A stretch of DNA of 64,000 nucleotides from Flavobacterium xueshanense (GTDB taxonomy: Bacteria > Bacteroidota > Bacteroidia > Flavobacteriales > Flavobacteriaceae): assembly GCF_900112975.1 (NCBI RefSeq), contig NZ_FONQ01000002.1:186001-250000 (forward strand), read 5' to 3'. The translations under genes were made by a program, and so were the position numbers. Positions 51,440 to 61,039 of this stretch are shown here, in pieces. The stretch's first letter is position 1, and each line of letters begins with the position of its first letter. The notes below the pieces were generated by a model, which saw only the letters and a program-made list of their open reading frames with translations, was not told where the DNA came from and searched no databases.

Positions 51440-52432
51440 CTATTTATTTAAAAGTATAGCCGCTTCTTTGGCAAAATAAGTCGAAATCAAACTGGCTCCA
51501 GCACGTTTGATACACATTAATTGTTCCATCATAATTTTATCGTGATCTAACCAACCTCTTTCGGCTGCGGCTTTTATCATCGCGTATTCCCCAGAAACAT
51601 GATAAACGGTTACTGGAACATTTACCGCATTTTTAACCTCGCGAACGATGTCTAGGTAGGCAATTCCTGGTTTTACCATCACCATATCAGCGCCTTCTTC
51701 CACGTCCCACAACGCTTCTTTAATAGCTTCGATGCGATTGGCATAATCCATCTGGTATGTTTTCTTGTCTTTTGGAATTTCAGTAGCATCAACAGGAGCG
51801 CTGTCTAACGCATCACGAAACGGCCCGTAAAATGCCGAAGCGTATTTAGCCGAATAACTCATGATGCCTACGTTATGAAAACCGGCAGCATCAAGACCTT
51901 CGCGCAAACGCAACACGCGTCCGTCCATCATATCCGATGGCGCTACAAAATCGGCTCCAGCTTGCGCATGAGAAACGGCCATTTTTACTAAGGCTGCGTT
52001 CGTCGAATCGTTTTCTATATCGCCGTTTGCAATAATTCCGTCATGTCCGTAAATAGAATACGGGTCCAAAGCTACGTCTGGCATTACTATCATTTCCGGA
52101 CAAGCGGCTTTGATGGCACGAATGGCATTCTGCATCAATCCGTTTGGATTCCAAGCTTCCAATCCCGTATTGTCTTTTAAATTTTCACTGACTTTTACAT
52201 AAATATTGACAGCACGAATGCCTAAATCGAATAATTCATGAATTTCTTTTACCGTCAAATCGATGGAACGACGAAATATTCCTGGCATGGAAGCAATTTC
52301 CACTTTGTAATTTTCTCCTTCAGCAATAAACATGGGAAACATGAAATCTGATGGACTTAAACTGGTTTCACGAACTAAAGAACGAATGGATTCATTAACG
52401 CGTAATCTTCTGCCTCTTTGTAATGGGAACAT
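51440..52432 (-). CDS. hemB: Porphobilinogen synthase
   Basis: 330 residues. Active Lys residues 196 (MSYSAKYASAFYGPFR) and 254 (VMVKPGIAYLD). The metal-site region reads ALDPYSIYGHDG with no Cys, so it is the Mg-type enzyme, not the Zn-Cys type. It joins two 5-aminolevulinate into porphobilinogen. It is the last haem gene on the minus-strand run. Confidence 0.96.
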   Translation of the reverse strand: MFPLQRGRRLRVNESIRSLVRETSLSPSDFMFPMFIAEGENYKVEIASMPGIFRRSIDLTVKEIHELFDLGIRAVNIYVKVSENLKDNTGLEAWNPNGLMQNAIRAIKAACPEMIVMPDVALDPYSIYGHDGIIANGDIENDSTNAALVKMAVSHAQAGADFVAPSDMMDGRVLRLREGLDAAGFHNVGIMSYSAKYASAFYGPFRDALDSAPVDATEIPKDKKTYQMDYANRIEAIKEALWDVEEGADMVMVKPGIAYLDIVREVKNAVNVPVTVYHVSGEYAMIKAAAERGWLDHDKIMMEQLMCIKRAGASLISTYFAKEAAILLNK

Positions 52433-52541
52433 ATATTTTCGTTTAAAGTTTAACTTTAATTTATTTTTTTAATCATTAAAAAATTAAGGTTCATTAAGGT
52501 TTTACACTTAATTTTCCTTAATCTCTTTATGGTTCAACTAT

Positions 52542-53444
52542 TTAAATCCAATCTCTTGGATTTTCTAATACGTTGATTAATTTTTCTTCTGCACTTCCAA
52601 TTTCCGGATGATGGTCATAGATCCATTGTACATTGGGTGGCAAACTCATCAGAATACTTTCGATTCTTCCGTTGGTTTTTAGTCCAAATAACGTGCCTTT
52701 ATCATGAACCAAATTAAATTCGACATAACGGCCACGGCGTATTTCCTGCCACGTTCTTTGTTCTGGCGTATATGTTAAGTCTTTTCTTTTTTCTACAATT
52801 GGAACGTAAGCTTCAAGGAAACTATTCCCCACTTCTGAAACGTAATTGAACCAATCTTGCATGCTCATCTCTGGAGTTTCTTTGCAATAATCGAAAAACA
52901 ACCCACCGATTCCTCGTGATTCATTTCTGTGAGCGTTCCAAAAATAAGCATCACATTGTTTCTTATATTTTGGATAGAACTCTGGATTATGTTTGTCGCA
53001 GGCTGTTTTACAGGTTTGATGAAAATGAATTGCATCTTCTTCAAACAAATAATAAGGTGTTAAATCTTGTCCGCCACCAAACCATTGCTGAATCACGTTT
53101 CCGTTATCATCGTACATTTCGAAATAGCGCCAATTGGCATGAACCGTAGGAACCATTGGATTTTTTGGATGCAATACCAAACTCAATCCGCAGGCAAAAA
53201 AATCAGCTTCACCTACGTTGAACATTTTCTGCATGGCCTCGGGTAACTTCCCGTGAACTGCCGAAATATTCACGCCGCCTTTTTCGAAAACTTTACCGTT
53301 TTCTATTACTCGGGTTCTTCCGCCGCCGCCTTCCGGACGTTCCCAAAGGTCTTCACGGAATTTGGCTTGACCTTCAACTGCTTCCAATCCTTTACAGATT
53401 TGGTCTTGAAGGTTTTTTATGTAGGAATAAAATTGTTCTTTCAT
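52542..53444 (-). CDS. hemF: Coproporphyrinogen III oxidase, oxygen-dependent
   Basis: 300 residues. Family stretches: GGGGRTRVIENGKVFEKGGV, NPMVPTVHANWRYFE, GGGQDLTPYYLFEEDA and RRGRYVEFNLVHDKGTLFG. It decarboxylates coproporphyrinogen III using O2, which suits an aerobe. A separate gap of about 110 bp precedes hemB. Confidence 0.96.
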   Translation of the reverse strand: MKEQFYSYIKNLQDQICKGLEAVEGQAKFREDLWERPEGGGGRTRVIENGKVFEKGGVNISAVHGKLPEAMQKMFNVGEADFFACGLSLVLHPKNPMVPTVHANWRYFEMYDDNGNVIQQWFGGGQDLTPYYLFEEDAIHFHQTCKTACDKHNPEFYPKYKKQCDAYFWNAHRNESRGIGGLFFDYCKETPEMSMQDWFNYVSEVGNSFLEAYVPIVEKRKDLTYTPEQRTWQEIRRGRYVEFNLVHDKGTLFGLKTNGRIESILMSLPPNVQWIYDHHPEIGSAEEKLINVLENPRDWI

Positions 53445-53513
53445 TATAAATTAGTTTTCAGTGGCAGTTTTTTAATTCCAAGGATGGAAAATGAAAACTG
53501 TGACTGTGACTGA

Positions 53514-54539
53514 CTACTGATTGTACTCCTTCACTGCATCAATGAACGCTTTCGCGTGATCCACAGGAATATTTGGTAAAATTCCGTGTCCTAAATTCAC
53601 AATATATTTGTCTTTACCGAATTCATCGATCATTTCGTGTACCATTTTCTTGATAACAGGAATTGGTGACAACAATCTGGATGGATCAAAATTTCCTTGT
53701 AAAGTAATATTTCCTCCTGAAAGGTATCTTGCATTTCGTGGAGAACATGTCCAGTCAACACCTAATGCTGATGCTCTACTTTTTCCCATTTCGCCTAATG
53801 CAAACCAACATCCTTTTCCGAAAACAATTACAGGAGCATCATCGACTAGGGCTTCAATAATTTGGTTGATGTATTTCCAAGAGAATTCTTGATAATCCAC
53901 TGGAGATAACATTCCGCCCCAAGAGTCAAAAATTTGTACAGCGTTTACTCCTGCTTTCACTTTTTCTTTTAAATATAAAATAGTGGTATCGGTAATTTTT
54001 TGCAATAAAACATGCGCTGCTTCTGGATGTTGGAAACAAAATCCTTTGGCCATATCAAAACTTTTAGAACCTTTCCCTTCCACCGCATAACACATAATTG
54101 TCCAAGGCGAACCTGCAAAACCAATTAACGGCACCTCATCATTCAACATTTCTTTGGTTAATTTGATAGCGTCAAAAACGTACCCTAATGTTTCATTAAC
54201 ATCCGGTACGATTACTTTCTCCACATCCTGAATCGTGCGAATTGGATTTGGTAAAAAAGGACCAAAATTTTCTTTCATCAACACCTCTATTCCCATTGCT
54301 TGCGGAACTACCAAAATATCCGAAAACAAAATGGCAGCATCAGGAGCGATTCTACGTATTGGCTGAACCGTAATTTCGGCAGCTAATTCTGGGGTTTGAC
54401 AACGAGTGAAAAAATCATATTTATCGCGCAAAGCGATGAATTCCGGCAAATATCTTCCCGCTTGACGCATCATCCAAACTGGTGGGCGTTGTACTGTTTC
54501 TCCTTTTAGTGCTCTTAAAAATAGGTCGTTTTTGATCAT
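53514..54539 (-). CDS. hemE: Uroporphyrinogen decarboxylase
   Basis: 341 residues from the ATG at 54537-54539 ([14 protein letters not shown]). Signatures: [17 protein letters not shown] near the N terminus, and [19 protein letters not shown]. It removes four carboxyls from uroporphyrinogen III. The longer frame starting at 54590 would overlap hemD by 29 bp and has no family support. Confidence 0.96.
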   Translation of the reverse strand: MIKNDLFLRALKGETVQRPPVWMMRQAGRYLPEFIALRDKYDFFTRCQTPELAAEITVQPIRRIAPDAAILFSDILVVPQAMGIEVLMKENFGPFLPNPIRTIQDVEKVIVPDVNETLGYVFDAIKLTKEMLNDEVPLIGFAGSPWTIMCYAVEGKGSKSFDMAKGFCFQHPEAAHVLLQKITDTTILYLKEKVKAGVNAVQIFDSWGGMLSPVDYQEFSWKYINQIIEALVDDAPVIVFGKGCWFALGEMGKSRASALGVDWTCSPRNARYLSGGNITLQGNFDPSRLLSPIPVIKKMVHEMIDEFGKDKYIVNLGHGILPNIPVDHAKAFIDAVKEYNQ

Positions 54540-54561
54540 GTATTTAAATTTTAGCAGATTG

Positions 54562-55245
54562 CTAGATGCTTTCCGGTGTATAATATTCAATAACTTCCAA
54601 AATCACCTCTTCGATAGTTGGTGTTTCAGCAATTACTATGTTTTTAATTTTCTTTGTTTCTAATGCTGATGCTGTAGTAGTGCCTACGCAAAAACAAACT
54701 TCTTTCTTGATTTTATTATTTGTCAAATAACTTTCAACGGCAGATGGGCTAAAAAATAGAATTCCGTCAAAATTTTCTTGGTCTGATATTTTAAAAGGCG
54801 CAAGTGTTGTTTGATAAACTTCGATTTCGTTAAAAATTATTCCGGCACTTTTTAATGCTCCAGGCAACGTTTCTTTACGCAAATTTCCGCTTAAAAAAGT
54901 ATAGCTTTCCTTGTTGTAAATTAAAGTGATTATTTCGGCTAATTCAGAGGCGTAATCTAAATAAACATCAACCGTAAAGCCATGCAATTCAAGTAATTCC
55001 TTGGTTTTAATTCCGACACAAAAAACAGGTTTGGTCTTTAAAACTTCCCAACCGCTTTGTTCTATCAAACTTAAAACAGCATTTTGGCTGCTAAAAATTA
55101 AATTATTGTTGATTGTATTGAGTTCAAAAAGGTTGTTTTTAATTGCGATGAAATCCTGTTCTAAAAGATCAAAATCAGCATCAAGAAATACTTGCCTTTG
55201 TTCTGCCGACAATGTTTTAGTGGATAATATGCTTGTTTGGCTCAT
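54562..55245 (-). CDS. hemD: Uroporphyrinogen-III synthase
   Basis: 227 residues. Weakly conserved family, but the fold pattern ([46 protein letters not shown]) and the position between hemC and hemE make the call firm. It cyclises hydroxymethylbilane. It overlaps hemC by one base. Confidence 0.9.
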   Translation of the reverse strand: MSQTSILSTKTLSAEQRQVFLDADFDLLEQDFIAIKNNLFELNTINNNLIFSSQNAVLSLIEQSGWEVLKTKPVFCVGIKTKELLELHGFTVDVYLDYASELAEIITLIYNKESYTFLSGNLRKETLPGALKSAGIIFNEIEVYQTTLAPFKISDQENFDGILFFSPSAVESYLTNNKIKKEVCFCVGTTTASALETKKIKNIVIAETPTIEEVILEVIEYYTPESI

Positions 55246-56168
55246 TATTTCTTCAAATTATTTTTAATTTCTGACATCAGTTTTGTTCCGCCATTGTTCA
55301 GAATTTCCTGAGCAGAATAAAATCCTAATTTCTTCCATTCTTCGATAGGAACAATTTTATCAATTTCAATCTTTTCTTTTCCGTCTAGCGAAAACAAAAC
55401 ACCTTGAAAATGAATGCTATCATCCTCTTCATTATATTTAGCTAAAGCCCCAATAGGAGCTGTACAACCTCCTTCTAAGGTTTTTAAAAACTGTCGTTCA
55501 ATGTAAGTTACAATTTCGGTTTCAATATGATTTAACTGTGATAAAGCATCACGGGTAAATGCATCTTTTTGCATTGCAACAACCAACATTGCGCCTTGAG
55601 CCGGTGCCGGAATCATCCACTCCAAATCAATATAATTGGAAGGTTTCAAATTGATTCTTTCTAATCCTGCTGCTGCAAAAACGGCTCCGTTCCAATCACT
55701 TTGCTGCAATTTCTGCATTCTAGTATTTACGTTTCCGCGTAAATCAACTACTTTATGAGTCGGGTATTTACTCAGCCATTGTGCCTGACGACGCAAACTT
55801 CCGGTGGCAATTGTTCCTTGTTCATTGAGAAAATCAAGGTTTCCTTTATATACCAAAATATCCAACGTGCTAGCTCTTTCCAAAACTGCTGCCTGAACAA
55901 TTCCTATTGGTAGAGCTGTAGGAACATCTTTCATCGAATGCACTGCAATATCAACCTGACCGTTGATCATGGCGATATCGAGAGTTTTGGTAAAAATTCC
56001 TGTGATTCCTAATTCGTAAAGTGGTTTGTCAAGAATGATATCTCCTTGTGATTTTACCGCTATAATTTCGGTTTTATAGCCTAAATCGTTCAGTCTTTTT
56101 TCGACGTTATGGGCTTGCCAAAGCGCGAGTTCACTATCGCGGGTTCCTATGCGTATTGTTTTATTCAT
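55245..56168 (-). CDS. hemC: Hydroxymethylbilane synthase
   Basis: 307 residues. Cys235 in LEGGCTAPIGAL carries the dipyrromethane cofactor. Other signatures: RIGTRDSELALWQA, HSMKDVPTALP and GSLRRQAQWL. It joins four porphobilinogen. It overlaps hemA and hemD by one base each. Confidence 0.97.
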   Translation of the reverse strand: MNKTIRIGTRDSELALWQAHNVEKRLNDLGYKTEIIAVKSQGDIILDKPLYELGITGIFTKTLDIAMINGQVDIAVHSMKDVPTALPIGIVQAAVLERASTLDILVYKGNLDFLNEQGTIATGSLRRQAQWLSKYPTHKVVDLRGNVNTRMQKLQQSDWNGAVFAAAGLERINLKPSNYIDLEWMIPAPAQGAMLVVAMQKDAFTRDALSQLNHIETEIVTYIERQFLKTLEGGCTAPIGALAKYNEEDDSIHFQGVLFSLDGKEKIEIDKIVPIEEWKKLGFYSAQEILNNGGTKLMSEIKNNLKK

Positions 56169-57424
56169 TATCTTGCGGTAGCTCCAATTTTGAAAACTTT
56201 TTCAATCCATTCTATACTTTCGTCCACCATGGTATCGTCGTCTTTCAAATGATTAGCAAAGTGTGTTGTTATTTTTTGGATAATTCTGGCACTGATGATT
56301 TCGGCCTGTTCTTCATTAAAATTGGAAATTTTCCTACTTTGAAAATCCAATTCAGATGTTTTGATCGCATTCAGTTTTGCTTTTAAAGCATTAATTGTAG
56401 GCGCAAATTTTCTGCCTTTGGTCCAGGTAATAAATTCCTCCTTTATTTCTTCAATAATTGCCTCTGCTGCGGGAATGTGTTTTTTCCTGTTTTCTAAAGT
56501 CTCATCTGTTAGTTGTGACAGATAATCCATGTGAATCAGCGTAACGCCCTCGATCTCTTCTACATCCTCATTTACATTTTTCGGAATGGATAAATCCAGA
56601 ATCAACAATGGTTTTTTTAAATTCAGAATTGCTTTGTCAATCGTTGGATTTTGTGCGCCGGTTGCTACCACAACAACATCTGCTTTTTGCAATTCCAAAT
56701 GGAGTTCCGAATAATCTTTTACAATTAAATTCAATTTTCCGGCTAGTTTCTCCGCTTTTTCTTTGGTTCTGTTAATTAGCGTAATGTGTTCGTTTTTAGT
56801 ATGTTTCACTAAATTTTCACAGGTGTTTCTGCCAATTTTCCCAGTACCAAACAAGAGTATATTTTTGTTTCCAATATCTTCAACATTCTTGAAAATATAG
56901 TGAACCGCAGCAAAAGAAACCGAAGTAGCTCCTGAGCTAATCTGTGTATCAGTTTTTATCTTTTTACTTGCCTGAATAACGGCATTCACCAATCGTTCCA
57001 TAAATGTATTGGCTAAACCCAACGATTTTGACTGTGAAAACGAATTCCTTATTTGGGCAATAATTTCAAAATCACCAAGTATCTGACTATCTAAACCCGT
57101 TCCTACACGAAACATGTGACTTATGGCTTCTTGATTTTTATAGACAAAACCTACTTTTTGAAATTCTTCAACAGAGCCTTGACTGTTCTCGCAAATTAAT
57201 TTGATTAATTGAAATGGATGTTCCGCATAACCGTAAATTTCAGTACGGTTGCAGGTAGAAGTGACTATTAAACTCTCTATTCCTTCATTCTTGGCTTGTT
57301 CCAGTAAACGCGTTTTTGCAGCGGCGTCTAAACTAAACTTACCTCTAATCTCAGCATCTGCTTTTTTATAACTCAATCCAACGGAGTAAAAATAATGATG
57401 CTTTAATGTGTTATTGTTTTCCAT
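56168..57424 (-). CDS. hemA: Glutamyl-tRNA reductase
   Basis: 418 residues. Cys58 in VTSTCNRTEIYG is the catalytic thiol, NADPH is bound by LLFGTGKIGRNTCENL, and the C-terminal dimer helices are present. It reduces glutamyl-tRNA to glutamate semialdehyde, the first step of haem synthesis by the C5 route. HemL, which must follow, is not in this window. It heads the minus-strand haem operon. Confidence 0.97.
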   Translation of the reverse strand: MENNNTLKHHYFYSVGLSYKKADAEIRGKFSLDAAAKTRLLEQAKNEGIESLIVTSTCNRTEIYGYAEHPFQLIKLICENSQGSVEEFQKVGFVYKNQEAISHMFRVGTGLDSQILGDFEIIAQIRNSFSQSKSLGLANTFMERLVNAVIQASKKIKTDTQISSGATSVSFAAVHYIFKNVEDIGNKNILLFGTGKIGRNTCENLVKHTKNEHITLINRTKEKAEKLAGKLNLIVKDYSELHLELQKADVVVVATGAQNPTIDKAILNLKKPLLILDLSIPKNVNEDVEEIEGVTLIHMDYLSQLTDETLENRKKHIPAAEAIIEEIKEEFITWTKGRKFAPTINALKAKLNAIKTSELDFQSRKISNFNEEQAEIISARIIQKITTHFANHLKDDDTMVDESIEWIEKVFKIGATAR

Positions 57425-57449
57425 ATTTGCACTTTTCCAGAAAGTTGAA

Positions 57450-57457
57450 CAAAATTA
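57450..57457 (-). promoter_or_regulatory. -7 box of the hem operon
   Basis: On the minus strand TAATTTTG, 25 bp before the hemA ATG. No clear -33. Confidence 0.5.
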
Positions 57458-57551
57458 GAACTATAGTATTTATAAAAGTAACGCTAGAAGTACTTTTTGT
57501 ATCGCTGCATGATTTTTTAGATTTAAATCGTTATTTAATTATAAAAACCCT

Positions 57552-57559
57552 TATTTTTG
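57552..57559 (+). promoter_or_regulatory. -7 box of the AraC-type gene
   Basis: TATTTTTG lies 93 bp before the ATG at 57653. The leader then carries both operator palindromes. Confidence 0.5.
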
Positions 57560-57587
57560 TAACATAAACAGGTTCTTTTTAGCGCTC

Positions 57588-57628
57588 TATTTAGAGTGTT
57601 TCTAAATAAAACAATCTGATAATTATCA
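57588..57628 (+). promoter_or_regulatory. Double operator upstream of the AraC-type gene
   Basis: TATTTAGA-GTGTT-TCTAAATA (57588-57608) is a perfect dyad with 8-bp arms. Nine bases on, TGATAATTATCA (57617-57628) is a perfect 12-bp palindrome, identical to the one at the feoA promoter. The first matches a DtxR-type site, the second a Fur-like core. Confidence 0.7.
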
Positions 57629-57652
57629 TTTTTGTATTAAAAAAACATCGCT

Positions 57653-58525
57653 ATGAGTTCTCAAGAAATAATAAAAATTGAAGATGATTTTACCTTAATT
57701 CGCTTTCAGAATGACGGAACCGATGTCTTTCAAGCCCAACGTGAAGTAAGCAGCGGATTGATTCAGTTTCATTTTGGATTAAAAGGAAATGCAAAATTCA
57801 TTTTTAATCAAGGGAATTACGCGTTAGAGTTAAAGGAAGAAAAATCATTACTTTTATATAATCCACAAAAAGAATTGCCTTTAAATCTGGAATTAGCACC
57901 AAATTCGTGGGTGATATCAGTAATTATTTCCATCAAAAAATTTCATGCTTTATTTTCAACTGAAGCGGATTATATTACTTTTTTAAGTGCTGACAATAAG
58001 GACAAAAAATATTATGATGAAGGGAACATTAGCCCTTCGATGGCAATTGTTTTGTCCCAATTATTTCATTACAGCTTGCACCCGTCAATTAAAAACTTGT
58101 ATTACAAAGGAAAAGGATACGAATTACTGAGTTTGTATTTCAATCGAACCGAAGATCCAAATGCAGAACAATGTCCGTTTTTAATAGACGAAGACAATGT
58201 AATGAAGATTAAAAAAGCCAAAGAAATCATCATTGCCAATATGGCCGAACCGCCTGGATTACAAGAATTAGCCGATGAAATAGGTTTGAATTTAAAGAAA
58301 CTAAAAATGGGTTTCAAACAAATTTATGGCGATACAGTTTATGGTTTTCTATTTGACTACAAAATGGATTTTGCTCGAAAACTGCTCGACAGTGGTTCCT
58401 ATAACGTAAATGAAGTAGGACTGAAAATAGGATACAGCACCGGAAGTCATTTTATAGCGGCCTTCAAAAAGAAATTTGCCACTACGCCTAAAAAATATTT
58501 GATGTCAATCAACCCAAATATGTAA
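57653..58525 (+). CDS. AraC-family transcriptional regulator
   Basis: 290 residues. The N-terminal half is a beta-rich sensor region (VSSGLIQFHFGLKGNAKFIFN). The C-terminal 100 residues have two HTHs: LQELADEIGLNLKKLKMGFKQ and VNEVGLKIGYSTGSHFIAAF. This matches PchR-like regulators of iron and siderophore genes. It lies 102 bp upstream of hemH with its own operators, so it may control haem or iron genes. The ligand is unknown. Confidence 0.88.
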   Translation: MSSQEIIKIEDDFTLIRFQNDGTDVFQAQREVSSGLIQFHFGLKGNAKFIFNQGNYALELKEEKSLLLYNPQKELPLNLELAPNSWVISVIISIKKFHALFSTEADYITFLSADNKDKKYYDEGNISPSMAIVLSQLFHYSLHPSIKNLYYKGKGYELLSLYFNRTEDPNAEQCPFLIDEDNVMKIKKAKEIIIANMAEPPGLQELADEIGLNLKKLKMGFKQIYGDTVYGFLFDYKMDFARKLLDSGSYNVNEVGLKIGYSTGSHFIAAFKKKFATTPKKYLMSINPNM

Positions 58526-58599
58526 TTTGGCATTGATTTCTTATATTAAACAATAAATAAAAAATAGTTAATCGCAATTTATAAAAAAGTAAGTTTAAT

Positions 58600-58607
58600 T
58601 ACTTTTG
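58600..58607 (+). promoter_or_regulatory. -7 box of hemH
   Basis: TACTTTTG, 20 bp before the ATG at 58628. No matching -33 TTG at the usual spacing. Confidence 0.55.
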
Positions 58608-58627
58608 TACCAACAAAAAAAGACAAC

Positions 58628-59683
58628 ATGAAAGGTGTATTATTAGTTAATTTAGGTTCGCCGGAAAGTCCAACTGCTAAGGATGTAAAACCATATTTAG
58701 ATGAATTTTTAATGGACAAATACGTAATTGACGTTCCGTTTTTGTTGCGAGCATTATTAGTACGTGGAATAATTTTACAAACAAGACCTAAAAAATCCGC
58801 AGCCGCTTATGCAAAAATATGGTGGGACGAAGGTTCTCCGCTTGTAGTGATTTCCAAAAGAATGCACGCGAAAGTCCAAAAATTAGTTGATGTTCCTGTT
58901 TCCCTAGCGATGCGTTACGGAAATCCTTCGCTTTTATCAGGTTTACAAGAACTGCACGACAAAGGCGTAAATGAAGTACTGCTTTTTCCATTGTACCCAC
59001 AACATGCAATGGCGTCTACAACAACCATTTTAGAATTGGCTGAAGAACACCGTAAAAAATATTTCCCGGAAATGAAATTTACCATTGTTCCTGCGTTTTA
59101 TAACAAACCTGATTATTTACAAAACCTGGCCGATTCTATTAAAGGACATTTAGCTGGTTATGATTACGACCATTTATTATTCTCTTACCATGGAATCCCG
59201 GAGCGTCACATTCGCAAAACCGATATCACTAAATCGCATTGTAAAATTGATGGCTCTTGTTGCAACACGCCTTCACCGGCACATGAATTTTGTTACCGCC
59301 ACCAATGTTACGAAACGACCAAACAAGTCGTTAAATTACTGGGAATTCCAGAAGGAAAATACAGCCAAACCTTTCAATCGCGCTTAGCGGGAGATAAGTG
59401 GTTGACGCCTTACACGGACGTTGAAGTGAACAAAATGCCGGAAAAAGGAATTAAAAATCTTGCCGTTGTAACACCTGCTTTTGTATCGGATTGTTTAGAG
59501 ACTTTAGAAGAAATTGCCATGGAAGCCAATCATGAATTTAAGGTTCACGGAGGAGAAAATTTTAAAGCAATTCCATGTTTAAATGATGGTGACGACTGGT
59601 GTAAAACAGTAAGTAATTGGATTTCAAACTGGTCCAATACTTCATCATCCGTTAAAGCTGACTCCGAAAAAATAAACGCTTAA
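58628..59683 (+). CDS. hemH: Ferrochelatase
   Basis: 351 residues. VLLVNLGSPESPTAKDVKPYL starts it, LLFSYHGIPERHIRKTD holds the catalytic His, and a Cys-rich segment (CKIDGSCCNTPSPAHEFCYRHQC) may bind an iron-sulphur cluster or metal. It inserts Fe(II) into protoporphyrin IX. It is followed by a MATE gene with no gap. Confidence 0.96.
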   Translation: MKGVLLVNLGSPESPTAKDVKPYLDEFLMDKYVIDVPFLLRALLVRGIILQTRPKKSAAAYAKIWWDEGSPLVVISKRMHAKVQKLVDVPVSLAMRYGNPSLLSGLQELHDKGVNEVLLFPLYPQHAMASTTTILELAEEHRKKYFPEMKFTIVPAFYNKPDYLQNLADSIKGHLAGYDYDHLLFSYHGIPERHIRKTDITKSHCKIDGSCCNTPSPAHEFCYRHQCYETTKQVVKLLGIPEGKYSQTFQSRLAGDKWLTPYTDVEVNKMPEKGIKNLAVVTPAFVSDCLETLEEIAMEANHEFKVHGGENFKAIPCLNDGDDWCKTVSNWISNWSNTSSSVKADSEKINA

Positions 59684-61039
59684 ATGGCTGTTACCGCCGA
59701 TGAGTTAGGAACCCAAGACATCAAAAAACTCTTGATAAAGCAAGCGGTTCCATCCTCTATTGGTATTTTATTCATGTCGGTTAATATTTTAATCGACACC
59801 ATATTTGTGGGACAATGGATTGGTTCTCTTGCAATTGCGGCGGTAACCGTGGTTTTGCCCATTACCTTTTTGATTTCTTCTTTGGGAATGGCAATCGGTG
59901 TGGGCGGAGGCTCCGTACTTTCGCGAGCCTTGGGAGCTGATCACAAAGAAAAAGCATTGCATACCTTTGGTAATCAAATCATGATGACCTTTTTATTGGC
60001 ATCTGTTTTTGTGTTATTTGGTCTTTTTTTCAGCACCGAAATGCTGATGCTTTTTGGCGCGAAAGGAGCGATAATGGAACCCGCCAGAGCATTCTTCTTT
60101 CCCATAATCATTAGTGTCCCGTTTTTGGCGCTTTGCATGATGGGGAACAACGTTATTCGGGCCGAAGGCAAGGCTAAATTTGCAATGGTGGCCATGATTA
60201 TTCCCGCTTTTATAAATATTATATTAGATATTATTTTTATAAAATATTTAGATTTAGGAATGTTTGGCGCTGCGTTAGCTACGGCCATATCCTATTTTTC
60301 ATGTTTCTTATTTGTGTTTTGGTTCTTTTATTTTAAAAGTGAACTAAAACTAAAAATCAGACATTTCAAGTTTAATATTCCTCTTGTAAAAGAAATTACC
60401 GAATTGAGTTTTGTAACTTTTTCGAGACAAGGAGTCGTAAGTATTTTAGCGATAATCCTCAATCATACTTTATACACGTACGGAGGTGAACATTCCGTTG
60501 CCATTTACGGAATTATAAGCCGAATGTTGATGTTTGCTTTATTTCCAATTCTGGGAATTACGCAAGGATTTCTGCCAATTGCAGGTTTTAATTACGGTGC
60601 CGGAAATTATGAAAGAGTGAAAGAAAGTGTACAGCTTTCGATAAAATACGCCGCTTTTTTAGCAACGTTGATTTTTGTGGTTATTCTAATTTTTGCCAAA
60701 CCTATCGTTGCTGTTTTTACTACAGATCCACTCGTTATTGCCCAAACTCCGGAAGCGTTGCGCTGGGTTTTTGCGGCTTCGCCAATTATTGCTGTTCAAC
60801 TCATTGGAGCGGCTTATTTTCAAGCGGCGGGAAAGGCAAAAAAAGCATTGCTTTTGACCTTAAGTAAGCAAGGATTTTTCCTGATTCCGTTAGTGCTGAT
60901 TCTACCAAATTTTTTAGGTATTTTTGGTGTTTGGATTGCCTTCCCAATTGCGGATATCTTATCAACAATATTGACTGGCTATTTTTTAAAAAAAGAAATA
61001 AATACAAAACTGATTCAAACTAACGATGGAATACTATAA
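59684..61039 (+). CDS. MATE-family efflux transporter
   Basis: 451 residues with 12 predicted helices in two halves (for example INILIDTIFVGQWIGSLAIA and GIGVGGGS-like SLGMAIGVGGGSVLSRALG). MATE pumps export organic cations or drugs by Na+ or H+ exchange. It starts immediately after the hemH stop and its end overlaps hemJ by 14 bp, so it is inside the haem unit; whether it exports a porphyrin-related compound is unproven. Confidence 0.9.
   Translation: MAVTADELGTQDIKKLLIKQAVPSSIGILFMSVNILIDTIFVGQWIGSLAIAAVTVVLPITFLISSLGMAIGVGGGSVLSRALGADHKEKALHTFGNQIMMTFLLASVFVLFGLFFSTEMLMLFGAKGAIMEPARAFFFPIIISVPFLALCMMGNNVIRAEGKAKFAMVAMIIPAFINIILDIIFIKYLDLGMFGAALATAISYFSCFLFVFWFFYFKSELKLKIRHFKFNIPLVKEITELSFVTFSRQGVVSILAIILNHTLYTYGGEHSVAIYGIISRMLMFALFPILGITQGFLPIAGFNYGAGNYERVKESVQLSIKYAAFLATLIFVVILIFAKPIVAVFTTDPLVIAQTPEALRWVFAASPIIAVQLIGAAYFQAAGKAKKALLLTLSKQGFFLIPLVLILPNFLGIFGVWIAFPIADILSTILTGYFLKKEINTKLIQTNDGIL

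Noticed and set aside
54540-54590. Longer hemE start
   Set aside because: The 17 extra residues have no family match and overlap hemD by 29 bp; the ATG at 54539 gives the conserved N terminus.
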